NCBI RefSeq assembly: GCF_001400735.1
Contig: NZ_LJPW01000147.1
Span: 1-64,000, forward strand
DNA from: Pseudomonas caricapapayae
Lineage (GTDB): Bacteria; Pseudomonadota; Gammaproteobacteria; Pseudomonadales; Pseudomonadaceae
Length of the DNA stretch: 64,000 bases
Direction: 5' to 3'
The notes beneath the pieces were generated by a model. The model saw only the letters and a list, made by a program, of their open reading frames with translations. It ran no database searches and was not told where the DNA came from. Positions 1 to 11,955 of this stretch are shown here, piece after piece (position 1 is the first letter of the stretch; the number at the start of each line of letters is the position of its first letter). Position numbers and translations under genes: made by a program.

Positions 1-1
1 G

Positions 2-1477
2 TATGTGGTCGTGCCCAAGACTTTTCTGCCACAGCAGGACACTGGGCAACTGATGGGTTTCGTGCGCGGTGACGACGGTCTTTCATTTTCGATCATGCAA
101 CCGAAGATGGAAATCTTCCGCCGCTCGATTCTGGCAGACCCTGCGGTGGAAAGCGTTGCCGGCTTTATCGGGGGCAGCGGTGGCACCAACAACGCATTCA
201 AGATCGTGCGCCTGAAGCCTGTTGCCGAGCGCAAGCTGTCCGCTGAGAAAGTGGTCGAACGCCTGCGCAAGAACATGCCGCATGTGCCGGGCGGCCGTCT
301 GTTCCTGGCTCCGGATCAGGACCTGCAACTGGGCGGTGGTCGCGAGCAGACCAGCTCGCAGTACCAATACATTGTGCAAAGCGCAGACCTGGGCAGCCTG
401 CGACTGTGGTATCCGAAAATCGTCGCAGCGCTCAAATCGATACCGGAGCTGACCGCCATCGACGCCCGGGAAGGGCGTGGGGCGCAGCAGGTAACGCTGG
501 TGGTTGACCGTGATACCGCCAAACGGCTGGGTATCGATATGAACATGGTTACGGCTGTGCTCAACAATGCCTACAGCCAGCGTCAGGTATCGACCATCTA
601 TGACAGCCTCAACCAGTACAAGGTGGTGATGGAGGTCAATCCCAAATACGCTCAGGATCCGGTGACGCTGGAACAGGTCCAGGTGATTACAGCCGACGGT
701 CAGCGCGTACCGCTGTCGAGCATCGCTCATTACGAGCGAAGTCTGGCGAATGACCGGGTATCGCATGACGGCCAGTTCGCTGCCGAAAACATCTCTTTCG
801 ATCTGGCCGAAGGTGCCAGCCTGGATAAAGCAACGGTGGCGATCGAGCGCGCCATTGCCGCCATCGGGCTGCCGTCCGACATCATTTCAAAAATGGCCGG
901 GACCGCCAACGCTTTTGCCTCCACCCAGAAAAGCCAGCCTTGGATGATTCTCGGGGCGCTGCTGGCGGTGTATCTGGTACTGGGGATTCTTTATGAAAGC
1001 TACATTCATCCTCTGACGATCCTGTCGACGCTGCCTTCGGCAGGCGTGGGCGCGCTGCTGACGATCTACATACTGGGTAGCGAATTCAGCCTGATTTCCC
1101 TCCTGGGGCTGTTTTTGTTGATTGGTGTGGTGAAGAAAAACGCAATCATGATGATCGATCTGGCCCTGCACCTTGAGCGCGATCAGGGGATGACGCCGCA
1201 AGAGTCGATCCGCAGCGCCTGTCTGCAACGTCTGCGCCCCATTCTGATGACAACGATGGCCGCCATTCTGGGTGCCTTACCGCTGCTTTTGAGCACAGCA
1301 GAAGGCGCTGAAATGCGCAAGCCGCTGGGCCTGACCATCATCGGCGGGCTGATCTTCAGCCAGGTCCTGACCCTCTACACCACCCCGGTGGTTTACCTTT
1401 ATCTCGACCGTCTGCGCCATCGCTACAATAAATGGCGTGGCGTGCGCACCGATGCTGCTCTGGAGACTCCGCTATGA
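2..1477 (+). CDS. RND efflux permease, C-terminal part (MdtC/MuxC-like), cut by window start
   Basis: Inner-membrane RND pump subunit that exports drugs or metabolites using the proton gradient. The reading frame is open to the left edge, so the N-terminal half is missing. What remains covers the second periplasmic porter/docking region (about residues 1-310) and the last transmembrane bundle, including the GVVKKNAIMMID helix and the RLRPILMTT segment typical of HAE1 RND pumps. The wording resembles MdtC/MuxC more than MexB/MexF, but the subfamily call is by eye. The stop overlaps the start of the outer-membrane channel gene (ATGA), so the two are translationally coupled in one efflux operon. 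The periplasmic adaptor gene should lie upstream, outside the window. Confidence 0.93.
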   Translation, partial: YVVVPKTFLPQQDTGQLMGFVRGDDGLSFSIMQPKMEIFRRSILADPAVESVAGFIGGSGGTNNAFKIVRLKPVAERKLSAEKVVERLRKNMPHVPGGRLFLAPDQDLQLGGGREQTSSQYQYIVQSADLGSLRLWYPKIVAALKSIPELTAIDAREGRGAQQVTLVVDRDTAKRLGIDMNMVTAVLNNAYSQRQVSTIYDSLNQYKVVMEVNPKYAQDPVTLEQVQVITADGQRVPLSSIAHYERSLANDRVSHDGQFAAENISFDLAEGASLDKATVAIERAIAAIGLPSDIISKMAGTANAFASTQKSQPWMILGALLAVYLVLGILYESYIHPLTILSTLPSAGVGALLTIYILGSEFSLISLLGLFLLIGVVKKNAIMMIDLALHLERDQGMTPQESIRSACLQRLRPILMTTMAAILGALPLLLSTAEGAEMRKPLGLTIIGGLIFSQVLTLYTTPVVYLYLDRLRHRYNKWRGVRTDAALETPL

Positions 1478-2943
1478 CCGAACGCCTGGTTTTTACATCC
1501 CGCCCGACAGGGCTGATTCGTCCACTCGCGTTGGGACTCTGCATTGTGCTGCTGAGCGCCTGCGCCGTTGGTCCGGACTATCAGAAGCCGCCCATGGCCG
1601 CGCCTTCCCAGTTCAAGGCTGCCGCAGGCTGGCGCGCGGCCACACCAAGTGACGCGATGGCCAAGGGCGCATGGTGGGAGGTGTACAGGGACCCGCAACT
1701 GAATTCGCTGGTCGAGCGGCTTAATACCTCCAACCAGACCGTTGCCCAATACGATGCGCAGTACCGGCAGGCACAAGCGCTGGTGCGCAGTTCCAGAGGC
1801 GCATTTCTGCCGACACTGGACCTCACCACCGGCAAGACCCGCTCGGGGCAGGGCACCGGTACGTCGAACACCGGGACGGGTAACAGCGTCTCGGGGATCC
1901 GAAACAGCTATAACGCGCAGCTGGGTGTCAGTTGGGAAGCGGATGTATGGGGCAAATTGCGTCGTGGGCTGGAGGCCGACACTGCCAATGCGCAGGCGAG
2001 CCTTGCCGATCTGGCAGCGATGCGCCTTAGTCTGCAATCGGAGCTGGTGCAGAATTATCTGCAATTGCGGGTTATCGACGAACAAAAACGCTTGTTGGAA
2101 TCCACTGTGGAGGCCTACCAGCGCTCACTGACGTTGACCCAGAATCAATACCGCGCCGGTATCTCCGGTAGTGACGCTGTCGCGCAGGCGCAGACACAGT
2201 TGAAAGGCACTCAGGCCGACCTGATCGATTTGGCCTGGCAGCGTGCGCAATTCGAAAATGCAATCGCCGTGCTGATGGGCATGGCTCCCGCAGACTTCAA
2301 CCTGCCCGTCAGCACTTCGATTCCGCAACTGCCACAGGTCCCGCCAGGCCTGCCATCACAATTGCTCGAGCGCCGCCCGGACATTGCTGCGGCAGAGCGT
2401 TCGGTAATGGGTGCCAATGCCAACATCGGCGTTGCCAGGGCAGCCTACTATCCAGATTTCACGCTGAGCATGAGCGGGGGGTACAACAGCAGTACATTCG
2501 CCAACTGGATCAGCCTGCCCAACCGCTTCTGGTCGGTAGGGCCTCAACTCGCATTGACGCTGTTCGACGGTGGCAGGCGTTCGGCCGAGGTCGAACGCAC
2601 CGAGGCGGTGTATGACCAGACTGTCGCCCAGTATCGGCAGACTGTGTTGAATGGTTTCCAGGAAGTCGAGAACTACCTCATTCAACTCAAGGTGTACGAG
2701 CAGGAGGCCGCTGTGCGCCAGGAAGCGCTGGTATCGGCTCGTGATTCGCTGCGTTTGACCAATAATCAATACAAGGCAGGGTTGATCGGCTATCTGGACG
2801 TCGTCAACGTACAGGCCACCGCGCTGAGCAACGAGCGCAGTGTGTTGAATGTACTGCAAAGCCGGTTGGTTGCCAGCGTTCAATTGATTGCTGCACTGGG
2901 CGGGGGCTGGAACGCCGACACCGGTCTGGCGCTCAGGGAGTAA
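1474..2943 (+). CDS. Outer-membrane efflux channel lipoprotein (OprM/NodT family)
   Basis: TolC-like trimeric channel that completes the tripartite pump with the RND protein before it. The chosen ATG overlaps the upstream stop (ATGA) and places a lipoprotein signal at the N-terminus: a hydrophobic stretch ending in LLSAC, with the acylated cysteine near residue 29. The mature start, AVGPDYQKP, is the classic OprM/NodT opening. Two outer-membrane-efflux-protein repeats follow (about residues 80-270 and 300-475). The second contains LLERRPDIAAAE and a GLIGYLDVVNVQ-type stretch, both standard in the family. Length (489 residues) is normal. An upstream extension of 14 codons in the same frame lies inside the RND gene and lacks the signal logic, so it was not used. 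Confidence 0.93.
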   Translation: MTERLVFTSRPTGLIRPLALGLCIVLLSACAVGPDYQKPPMAAPSQFKAAAGWRAATPSDAMAKGAWWEVYRDPQLNSLVERLNTSNQTVAQYDAQYRQAQALVRSSRGAFLPTLDLTTGKTRSGQGTGTSNTGTGNSVSGIRNSYNAQLGVSWEADVWGKLRRGLEADTANAQASLADLAAMRLSLQSELVQNYLQLRVIDEQKRLLESTVEAYQRSLTLTQNQYRAGISGSDAVAQAQTQLKGTQADLIDLAWQRAQFENAIAVLMGMAPADFNLPVSTSIPQLPQVPPGLPSQLLERRPDIAAAERSVMGANANIGVARAAYYPDFTLSMSGGYNSSTFANWISLPNRFWSVGPQLALTLFDGGRRSAEVERTEAVYDQTVAQYRQTVLNGFQEVENYLIQLKVYEQEAAVRQEALVSARDSLRLTNNQYKAGLIGYLDVVNVQATALSNERSVLNVLQSRLVASVQLIAALGGGWNADTGLALRE

Positions 2944-3108
2944 AGGTTTCAAGCGGCCAGTGCAGTTTTCCCTCAGTGGGGCGTGATAAAAGAAAAACAT
3001 AGCTAGTTGCCATCTTTTCGACCAAGTGCCGAGACATTTGCCAGCTATTGGGTACAATCACCCACGCAGTATCGGCATGGACGCGCTCATTGGGCTCCAG
3101 GTGCGTTT

Positions 3109-5220
3109 ATGTTGATTGGCAGCTATACCCCCTCGCTCGTCGTGATCTCCGTTATCGTCGCAATTCTTGCTGCCTACACCGCTCTCGATCTGGTGGGCCG
3201 TATCATTTCGGCGAAAGGGCGCGCTGTTCATGTATGGATCGCTGGAGGAGCGCTGGCGATGGGCGTTGGCAGTTGGTCGACGCATTTTATCGGTATGCTG
3301 GCTTTCGTGCTGCCCATCGATCTCGGCTATGACGTGCCGCTGGTAATGCTGTCGCTGCTGATTGCAATCCTGTCGGCGGGTTTCGCCCTGTGGCTGGTCA
3401 CCCAGCCGCAATTGCCTGCAGTGCAGCTAGGCCTGGGCGCTTTGTTGCTGGGCCTTGGCATCAGTGCCATGCATTACACCGGCATGGCGGCAATGCGCAT
3501 GCAGCCGGGCATCGAATACACGCCATGGCTGGTCGCTTGCTCCCTGATCATCGGCATTGCAGCATCTGCTGCGGCATTGTGGATAGCATTCCGTCTTCGT
3601 CAGCAACGTTCCAGGATATACCTGACGCGCGCTTCAGCGGCGCTCATGCTGGGCATGGCCGTCATCGGCATGCATTACACCGGCATGGCGGCGGCCGGTT
3701 TCGTCGACGGCAGCGTTTGTGGTTCTCTGCCCGCAGGGCTGAGCAGCAATGGACTGGACAGAATCGTTGTGGTCGCCAGTCTGTCGATTCTGGGTATCGC
3801 GCTGCTTAGCTGTATTCTCGACTCTCACCTCGAAACGCGTACCGCTGTGTTGGCCAACTCCCTGACTGAAGCCAACCGGGAGCTTACCCATCTCGCTCTG
3901 CATGACAACCTGACCGGGCTGCCGAACCGCGCGCTGTTGACGGATCGCATCGAGCAGGCGATGAAGAAGGTCCGCGAGAACGGTGGATGTTTTGCGTTGA
4001 TGTTCATGGACCTTGATGGCTTCAAGCCAGTCAATGACGCATTCGGTCACCACACGGGTGACCTGCTGTTACGCCAGGTCGCCTTGCGCCTTCGCCAGAA
4101 TCTGCACCGGTACGATACTCTGGCAAGAGTCGGTGGTGATGAGTTTGTGCTTTTGGTCGAACTGCATGATCCCCAGGATGCAGTGACTGTCGCAACGCGT
4201 CAGGTCAACGAAATAGGCAATCCGTTTACCATAGGCGAGCATCAGTTGCAGATTTCGCTCAGTCTCGGCATCTGCATGTACCCCGGTAATGGCAGCTCTC
4301 AGCACGAGCTTCTGATCAATGCCGATGCCGCCATGTACCACACCAAGGCGGCTGGCAAGAACGGCTACAGTTTTTTCGATGCGTCGATGAACAGCAACGC
4401 ACGTAATCAGTTACAAATGTCGCAGGACTTGCGCAAGGCTATCAAGCAACGGCAGTTCTGTATTTACTACCAGCCCAAGTTCGACGCATTGACGGGCCTG
4501 CCCTTGGGCGCAGAAGCCTTGTTGCGCTGGAATCATCCGGAACAAGGCGTTCTGGGTCCCGATCTGTTCATTGCCATGGCAGAGAAAACCGGCCTGATCA
4601 TTCAGATCGGCGAGTGGGTGCTGGACGAGGCGTGCCGGCAGATGCGCGAGTGGTACACCCAGGGCTACCCGCACTGGCGCATTGCAGTCAACCTCTCGGC
4701 ATTGCAGTTCTGCCATTCCGGGCTGGTCACTGCGGTGGCCGATACCCTGGCCAGGCATCAGCTTCCGGCGAACTGCCTGACTCTTGAAATCACCGAGACC
4801 ACGGCCATGCATGATGCCGATGCCAGTCTGGCTGTCCTGCAGAAGCTTTCCGAAATGGGCGTGGATCTTTCGATTGACGACTTTGGCACCGGCTACTCCA
4901 GCCTGATGTACCTCAAGCGCCTGCCAGCCAATGAAATCAAGATTGATCGAGGTTTCGTGCGTGACCTGGAACATGACACCGATGATGCCGCAATCGTGTC
5001 GGCCATCGTGGCGGTAGGGCAGGCGTTGAACCTGCGGATTGTTGCTGAAGGGGTTGAGACCGCTGTTCAGCAGCGCTTTCTGACGCACCTTGGATGCCAC
5101 TCGCTGCAAGGCTTCCTGCTCGGTTACCCTTTGCCTGCTCAGCAGTTTCTCGACGAAATCCGGGCTGCCGAAGCTAAAGCCGCAGCCAACCTTCCCGATA
5201 CCGGACAACCGGCTTTCTGA
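3109..5220 (+). CDS. MHYT-GGDEF-EAL membrane c-di-GMP enzyme
   Basis: Inner-membrane protein that may both make and break cyclic di-GMP. The start chosen (MLIGSY) begins directly in the first membrane helix; a longer in-frame extension adds only unstructured residues. Residues 1-250 form the seven-helix MHYT sensor, with one degenerate (THFIGML) and two clear MHYTGMA motifs that in this family are thought to bind a metal and sense a diatomic gas. A GGDEF domain follows with the motif intact at 342-346. No RxxD inhibitory site is seen just before it. The EAL domain has EALLRW at 469-474 and the DDFGTGYSSL loop, so phosphodiesterase residues look complete. It is flanked by unrelated genes and is probably transcribed alone. 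Confidence 0.93.
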   Translation: MLIGSYTPSLVVISVIVAILAAYTALDLVGRIISAKGRAVHVWIAGGALAMGVGSWSTHFIGMLAFVLPIDLGYDVPLVMLSLLIAILSAGFALWLVTQPQLPAVQLGLGALLLGLGISAMHYTGMAAMRMQPGIEYTPWLVACSLIIGIAASAAALWIAFRLRQQRSRIYLTRASAALMLGMAVIGMHYTGMAAAGFVDGSVCGSLPAGLSSNGLDRIVVVASLSILGIALLSCILDSHLETRTAVLANSLTEANRELTHLALHDNLTGLPNRALLTDRIEQAMKKVRENGGCFALMFMDLDGFKPVNDAFGHHTGDLLLRQVALRLRQNLHRYDTLARVGGDEFVLLVELHDPQDAVTVATRQVNEIGNPFTIGEHQLQISLSLGICMYPGNGSSQHELLINADAAMYHTKAAGKNGYSFFDASMNSNARNQLQMSQDLRKAIKQRQFCIYYQPKFDALTGLPLGAEALLRWNHPEQGVLGPDLFIAMAEKTGLIIQIGEWVLDEACRQMREWYTQGYPHWRIAVNLSALQFCHSGLVTAVADTLARHQLPANCLTLEITETTAMHDADASLAVLQKLSEMGVDLSIDDFGTGYSSLMYLKRLPANEIKIDRGFVRDLEHDTDDAAIVSAIVAVGQALNLRIVAEGVETAVQQRFLTHLGCHSLQGFLLGYPLPAQQFLDEIRAAEAKAAANLPDTGQPAF

Positions 5221-5322
5221 AACGCATGGATGGCGCTGGACGATAAAGGCTGGCACGATCAGAAGTGTCTGGCTACCTTGCGTGTGGTAGCTGCACTTCG
5301 ATGCTGGCTTCTGAGAAAAATC

Positions 5323-6069
5323 ATGGAAAAAGTCCTCATTATCACGGGTGGCTCACGCGGAATAGGCGCCGCCACTGCGCGTCTGGCTGCGTCACAGGGC
5401 TATCGGATCTGTATCAATTATCTGTCCGATCATGGCGCAGCGGAAAAAACGGCCGGACAGGTCAGGGCGCTGGGGGCTCAGGCAATTACCCTGCAGGCCG
5501 ATGTCAGCAACGAAGACGAGATCATGCGGCTGTTCTCCCGAGTCGATTCCGAACTCGGCCGGGTCACTCATCTGGTCAACAATGCGGGCACCCTGGCTCA
5601 GGCTTCGAGAGTCGAGGACATGTCGGAGTTTCGCATGCTCAAAATGATGATGACCAACGTGGTCGGGCCTATGTTGTGCAGCAAACATGCTTTGCTGCGC
5701 ATGCTGCCCAGTCATGGAGGGCACGGTGGCAGCATCGTCAACGTGTCTTCCCTGGCCGCCCGGCTGGGTTCGGCGGGCGAATACGTGGACTACGCGGCAT
5801 CCAAAGGCGCGCTGGACACGTTTACCATAGGGCTTTCCAAGGAAGTAGCCGGGGAGAACATTCGCGTCAACGCGGTTCGGCCAGGCTTCATCTTCACCGA
5901 TTTCCACGCCTTGAGCGGCGACCCTTTCCGCGTCAGCAAGCTTGAAGGCGCATTGCCCATGGGCCGCGGAGGCACTGCCGAGGAAGTGGCTGAAGCGATT
6001 CTCTGGTTACTCTCGGACAATGCCTCATACGCTACGGGGACATTCATTGATCTGGCAGGCGGGCGCTGA
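5323..6069 (+). CDS. Short-chain dehydrogenase/reductase (SDR family)
   Basis: Cytoplasmic NAD(P)-dependent oxidoreductase of the classical SDR type. TGGSRGIG near residues 8-15 is the dinucleotide-binding glycine motif, NNAG lies near residue 87, and the serine plus YxxxK catalytic set appears in VNVSSLAAR and YVDYAASKGA. The C-terminal GTFIDLAGGR is a usual SDR ending. Length (248 residues) is typical. The start MEKVLII sits right at the Rossmann fold; an in-frame extension of 31 codons has no homology features. The substrate cannot be told from sequence; E. coli YgfF and glucose-1-dehydrogenase-like enzymes are the nearest look-alikes I recognise. It stands alone, 102 bases after the c-di-GMP gene. 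Confidence 0.9.
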   Translation: MEKVLIITGGSRGIGAATARLAASQGYRICINYLSDHGAAEKTAGQVRALGAQAITLQADVSNEDEIMRLFSRVDSELGRVTHLVNNAGTLAQASRVEDMSEFRMLKMMMTNVVGPMLCSKHALLRMLPSHGGHGGSIVNVSSLAARLGSAGEYVDYAASKGALDTFTIGLSKEVAGENIRVNAVRPGFIFTDFHALSGDPFRVSKLEGALPMGRGGTAEEVAEAILWLLSDNASYATGTFIDLAGGR

Positions 6070-6116
6070 AGGCGTTCACGGGTTGGCGGACACCTTCAGT
6101 TCCCCTTGCTGAGACG

Positions 6117-6275
6117 TTACCCGTTCACCGGTGGGGCGTCGGGTGGCGGGTCACCTATCGGCTTTTCATTGGGGGGTGGTGTTGTTGGGGGTGGTTCCTG
6201 CTCGGGCACAGGTTCGGGCAGGGCAGGGTCATCGATGTTCGGATCGGGTACTTCTACCGGATTGGGTAACGTCAT
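6117..6275 (-). CDS. Small proline-rich protein (52 residues)
   Basis: Short acidic, proline-rich product beginning MTLPNPVEVPDPNIDD and ending in alternating PPP/DPPPDAPP runs. It has no signal peptide, membrane segment or cysteine. A near-perfect Shine-Dalgarno site (AAGGAGG, 8 bases before the ATG) supports this start over an upstream in-frame ATG. It lies divergent to the glgE operon and convergent with the SDR gene. I recall similar small proline-rich proteins in other pseudomonads but know of no function; it is likely intrinsically disordered. Confidence 0.65.
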   Translation of the reverse strand: MTLPNPVEVPDPNIDDPALPEPVPEQEPPPTTPPPNEKPIGDPPPDAPPVNG

Positions 6276-6442
6276 GGTTGCAGCCTCCTTGTCGACCTTT
6301 TTTACGACCCGCCGAACTGACCGATGATTCAATTGATTTGCGTCACGCAGCGTCACGTAACGACGTCCTCATCGATCTCCCCATCGCTGCGCTCGGCATT
6401 TGGCGCATCTTCATATGTGCATCCAACAACCGCAAAACCTTT

Positions 6443-6469
6443 GAACTTTACCTTCGTTGACCGCTCGGA
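6443..6469 (+). promoter_or_regulatory. Candidate AlgU (sigma-22/RpoE-type) promoter of the glgE operon
   Basis: GAACTT at 6443-6448, a 16-base spacer, then TCGGA at 6465-6469. The family consensus is GAACTT-N16/17-TCtgA, so the -35 is perfect and the -10 has one mismatch. Transcription would start near 6476, giving a leader of about 115 bases before glgE. Trehalose/glucan genes under an envelope and osmotic stress sigma factor make biological sense, but the assignment is by motif only. Confidence 0.6.
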
Positions 6470-6590
6470 ACCTAGGCAGCCGAATTCGACGAGCCTTCTG
6501 CATTTTTTTGCTCGTCCGCTGCCATACCGTCAATTTTTCCATTGCATGGAATGCACAGGAGCGTCCCTGGGGCGTGAGGAGTGATGCTCG

Positions 6591-8609
6591 ATGAATGAAC
6601 AGCCATACGGTCCGGATTCCCTGGCCACCGATGTCCCGCACCCAACCCTTCCGCTGTCACTGACCCAGGCGCTGCAATTGCCCCGCATCGTAATCGAAGA
6701 CACGTTGCCGGTGATTGACGGTGGACTGTTTGCGGCCAAGGCGATCATCGGGCAACCGGTCACCGTGACCAGCAAGGTCTACGCCGACGGGCATGACAAG
6801 ATGGCGGTAAACATTCGCTGGCGTGCTGCCGATGAAGAAACCTGGCACAGCGCGCCGATGCGTGAATTGGGCAATGACAGCTGGGTCGGTGAGTTCACCC
6901 CGACTTCTGTCAGCCGTTACGTGTTTCGCCTGGAAGCCTGGATTGATCAGTTCGGCAGCTACCGTTATGAGCTGGAGAAAAAGTTCGGAGCCGGCGTGCC
7001 TGTGGACCTGGAGCTGGAAGAAGGGCGCATTCATCTGGTACACGCAGCAGAACGTAGCAAGGACGAGCAGCGCCAGCAGATTGAAGGCCTGTTGGGCCAA
7101 TTGGCGCAGGGCGATAAAGACGAGAAAGTTGCGTTGCTGTTGCACAGCGAGACCGCCAACCTGATGAAGCTGGCGGACAATCAGGCATTCCTGAGTCGTA
7201 GTGTGGAGTTTCCGCTGGACGTCGAGCGTGAGCTGGCGCAGTTCGCCAGCTGGTACGAGCTGTTTCCTCGCTCTATCACCGACGACCCGTCGCGCCATGG
7301 CACGTTCAACGATGTCCATTCGCGCCTGCCGATCATTCGCGACATGGGTTTCGACGTATTGTATTTCCCGCCAATTCACCCCATTGGTCGCGCGCATCGC
7401 AAGGGACCCAATAACTCCCTGACTGCCGGGCCGGATGATCCGGGCAGCCCATATGCAATCGGCAGCGAAGATGGAGGCCATGAGGCCATTCATCCGCAGC
7501 TGGGCAGTCGTGAGGATTTCCGTAATCTGGTGAAGGCTGCTGCCGACCACGGACTTGAAATTGCGCTGGATTTCGCCATTCAGTGTTCACAGGATCATCC
7601 GTGGCTCAAGCAGCATCCGGGCTGGTTCTCGTGGCGCCCGGACGGCACGATCCGTTACGCAGAAAACCCGCCGAAGAAGTATCAGGACATCGTCAATGTC
7701 GATTTCTACGCGCCAGATGCCATCCCCGGGCTGTGGCTGGAGTTGCGTGACATCGTTCTGGGCTGGGTCAGCGAAGGTGTGAAGATTTTTCGCGTCGACA
7801 ACCCGCATACCAAGCCGTTGCCGTTCTGGCAGTGGATGATCGGCGAGGTGCGCAGTCAGCACCCCGAAGTGATGTTCCTTGCCGAAGCCTTCACCAAGCC
7901 TGCCATGATGGCGCGCCTAGGCAAGGTCGGTTACAGCCAGAGCTACACCTACTTCACCTGGCGCAATACCAAGGCAGAGTTGTCGGAGTACTTCACCCAG
8001 CTCAACGAAGTGCCTTGGCGTGATTGTTATCGCCCGAATTTTTTCGTCAATACACCAGACATCAACCCGCGCTTCCTGCATGAGTCCGGGCGTCCCGGAT
8101 TTCTGATCCGTGCTGCGCTGGCGACTATGGGCTCCGGGCTGTGGGGCATGTATTCAGGATTCGAATTGTGTGAGGCAGCACCGATCCCCGGCAAGGAAGA
8201 GTACCTGGACTCCGAGAAGTATGAGATTCGCGTCCGGAACTATGCAGCACCGGGCAACATCATTGCCGAAATTGCCCAGCTCAATCGCATTCGCCGGCAG
8301 AACCCGGCACTGCAAACGCACCTGGGGCTGAAGTTGTACAACGCGTGGAATGACAACATTCTGTACTTTGGCAAGCGTTCGGCGGATGGCAGCAATTTCA
8401 TTCTGATAGCTGTCAATCTGGACCCTTACAACGCACAGGAAGCCGATTTCGAGCTGCCGCTTTGGGAAATGGGCCTGCCGGATGACGCAGCGACTTCGGG
8501 TGAAGACCTGATGACCGGGCACCGCTGGACCTGGTACGGCAAGTATCAGCACACGCGTCTCGATCCATCACAACCGTTTGGAATCTGGCGTATCCAGGCT
8601 GCGCAATAA
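6591..8609 (+). CDS. glgE: Alpha-1,4-glucan:maltose-1-phosphate maltosyltransferase GlgE
   Basis: Cytoplasmic GH13_3 enzyme that transfers maltose from maltose-1-phosphate to the non-reducing end of alpha-1,4-glucan. An N-terminal beta-sandwich domain (about 30-140) precedes the catalytic barrel. The nucleophile Asp403 is in FRVDNPHTKP and the acid/base Glu432 in FLAEAFTKP; both sit nine residues after the corresponding Streptomyces residues (394 and 423). FPPIHPIG is another GlgE signature. Length (672 residues) is normal. AGGAG lies about 10 bases before the ATG. It is the first gene of glgE-treS/mak-glgB and receives maltose-1-phosphate from the kinase half of the next gene. Confidence 0.97.
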   Translation: MNEQPYGPDSLATDVPHPTLPLSLTQALQLPRIVIEDTLPVIDGGLFAAKAIIGQPVTVTSKVYADGHDKMAVNIRWRAADEETWHSAPMRELGNDSWVGEFTPTSVSRYVFRLEAWIDQFGSYRYELEKKFGAGVPVDLELEEGRIHLVHAAERSKDEQRQQIEGLLGQLAQGDKDEKVALLLHSETANLMKLADNQAFLSRSVEFPLDVERELAQFASWYELFPRSITDDPSRHGTFNDVHSRLPIIRDMGFDVLYFPPIHPIGRAHRKGPNNSLTAGPDDPGSPYAIGSEDGGHEAIHPQLGSREDFRNLVKAAADHGLEIALDFAIQCSQDHPWLKQHPGWFSWRPDGTIRYAENPPKKYQDIVNVDFYAPDAIPGLWLELRDIVLGWVSEGVKIFRVDNPHTKPLPFWQWMIGEVRSQHPEVMFLAEAFTKPAMMARLGKVGYSQSYTYFTWRNTKAELSEYFTQLNEVPWRDCYRPNFFVNTPDINPRFLHESGRPGFLIRAALATMGSGLWGMYSGFELCEAAPIPGKEEYLDSEKYEIRVRNYAAPGNIIAEIAQLNRIRRQNPALQTHLGLKLYNAWNDNILYFGKRSADGSNFILIAVNLDPYNAQEADFELPLWEMGLPDDAATSGEDLMTGHRWTWYGKYQHTRLDPSQPFGIWRIQAAQ

Positions 8610-8628
8610 CACTCCCAAGGAGTCAGTA

Positions 8629-11951
<3,323 letters not shown>

Positions 11952-11955
<4 letters not shown>

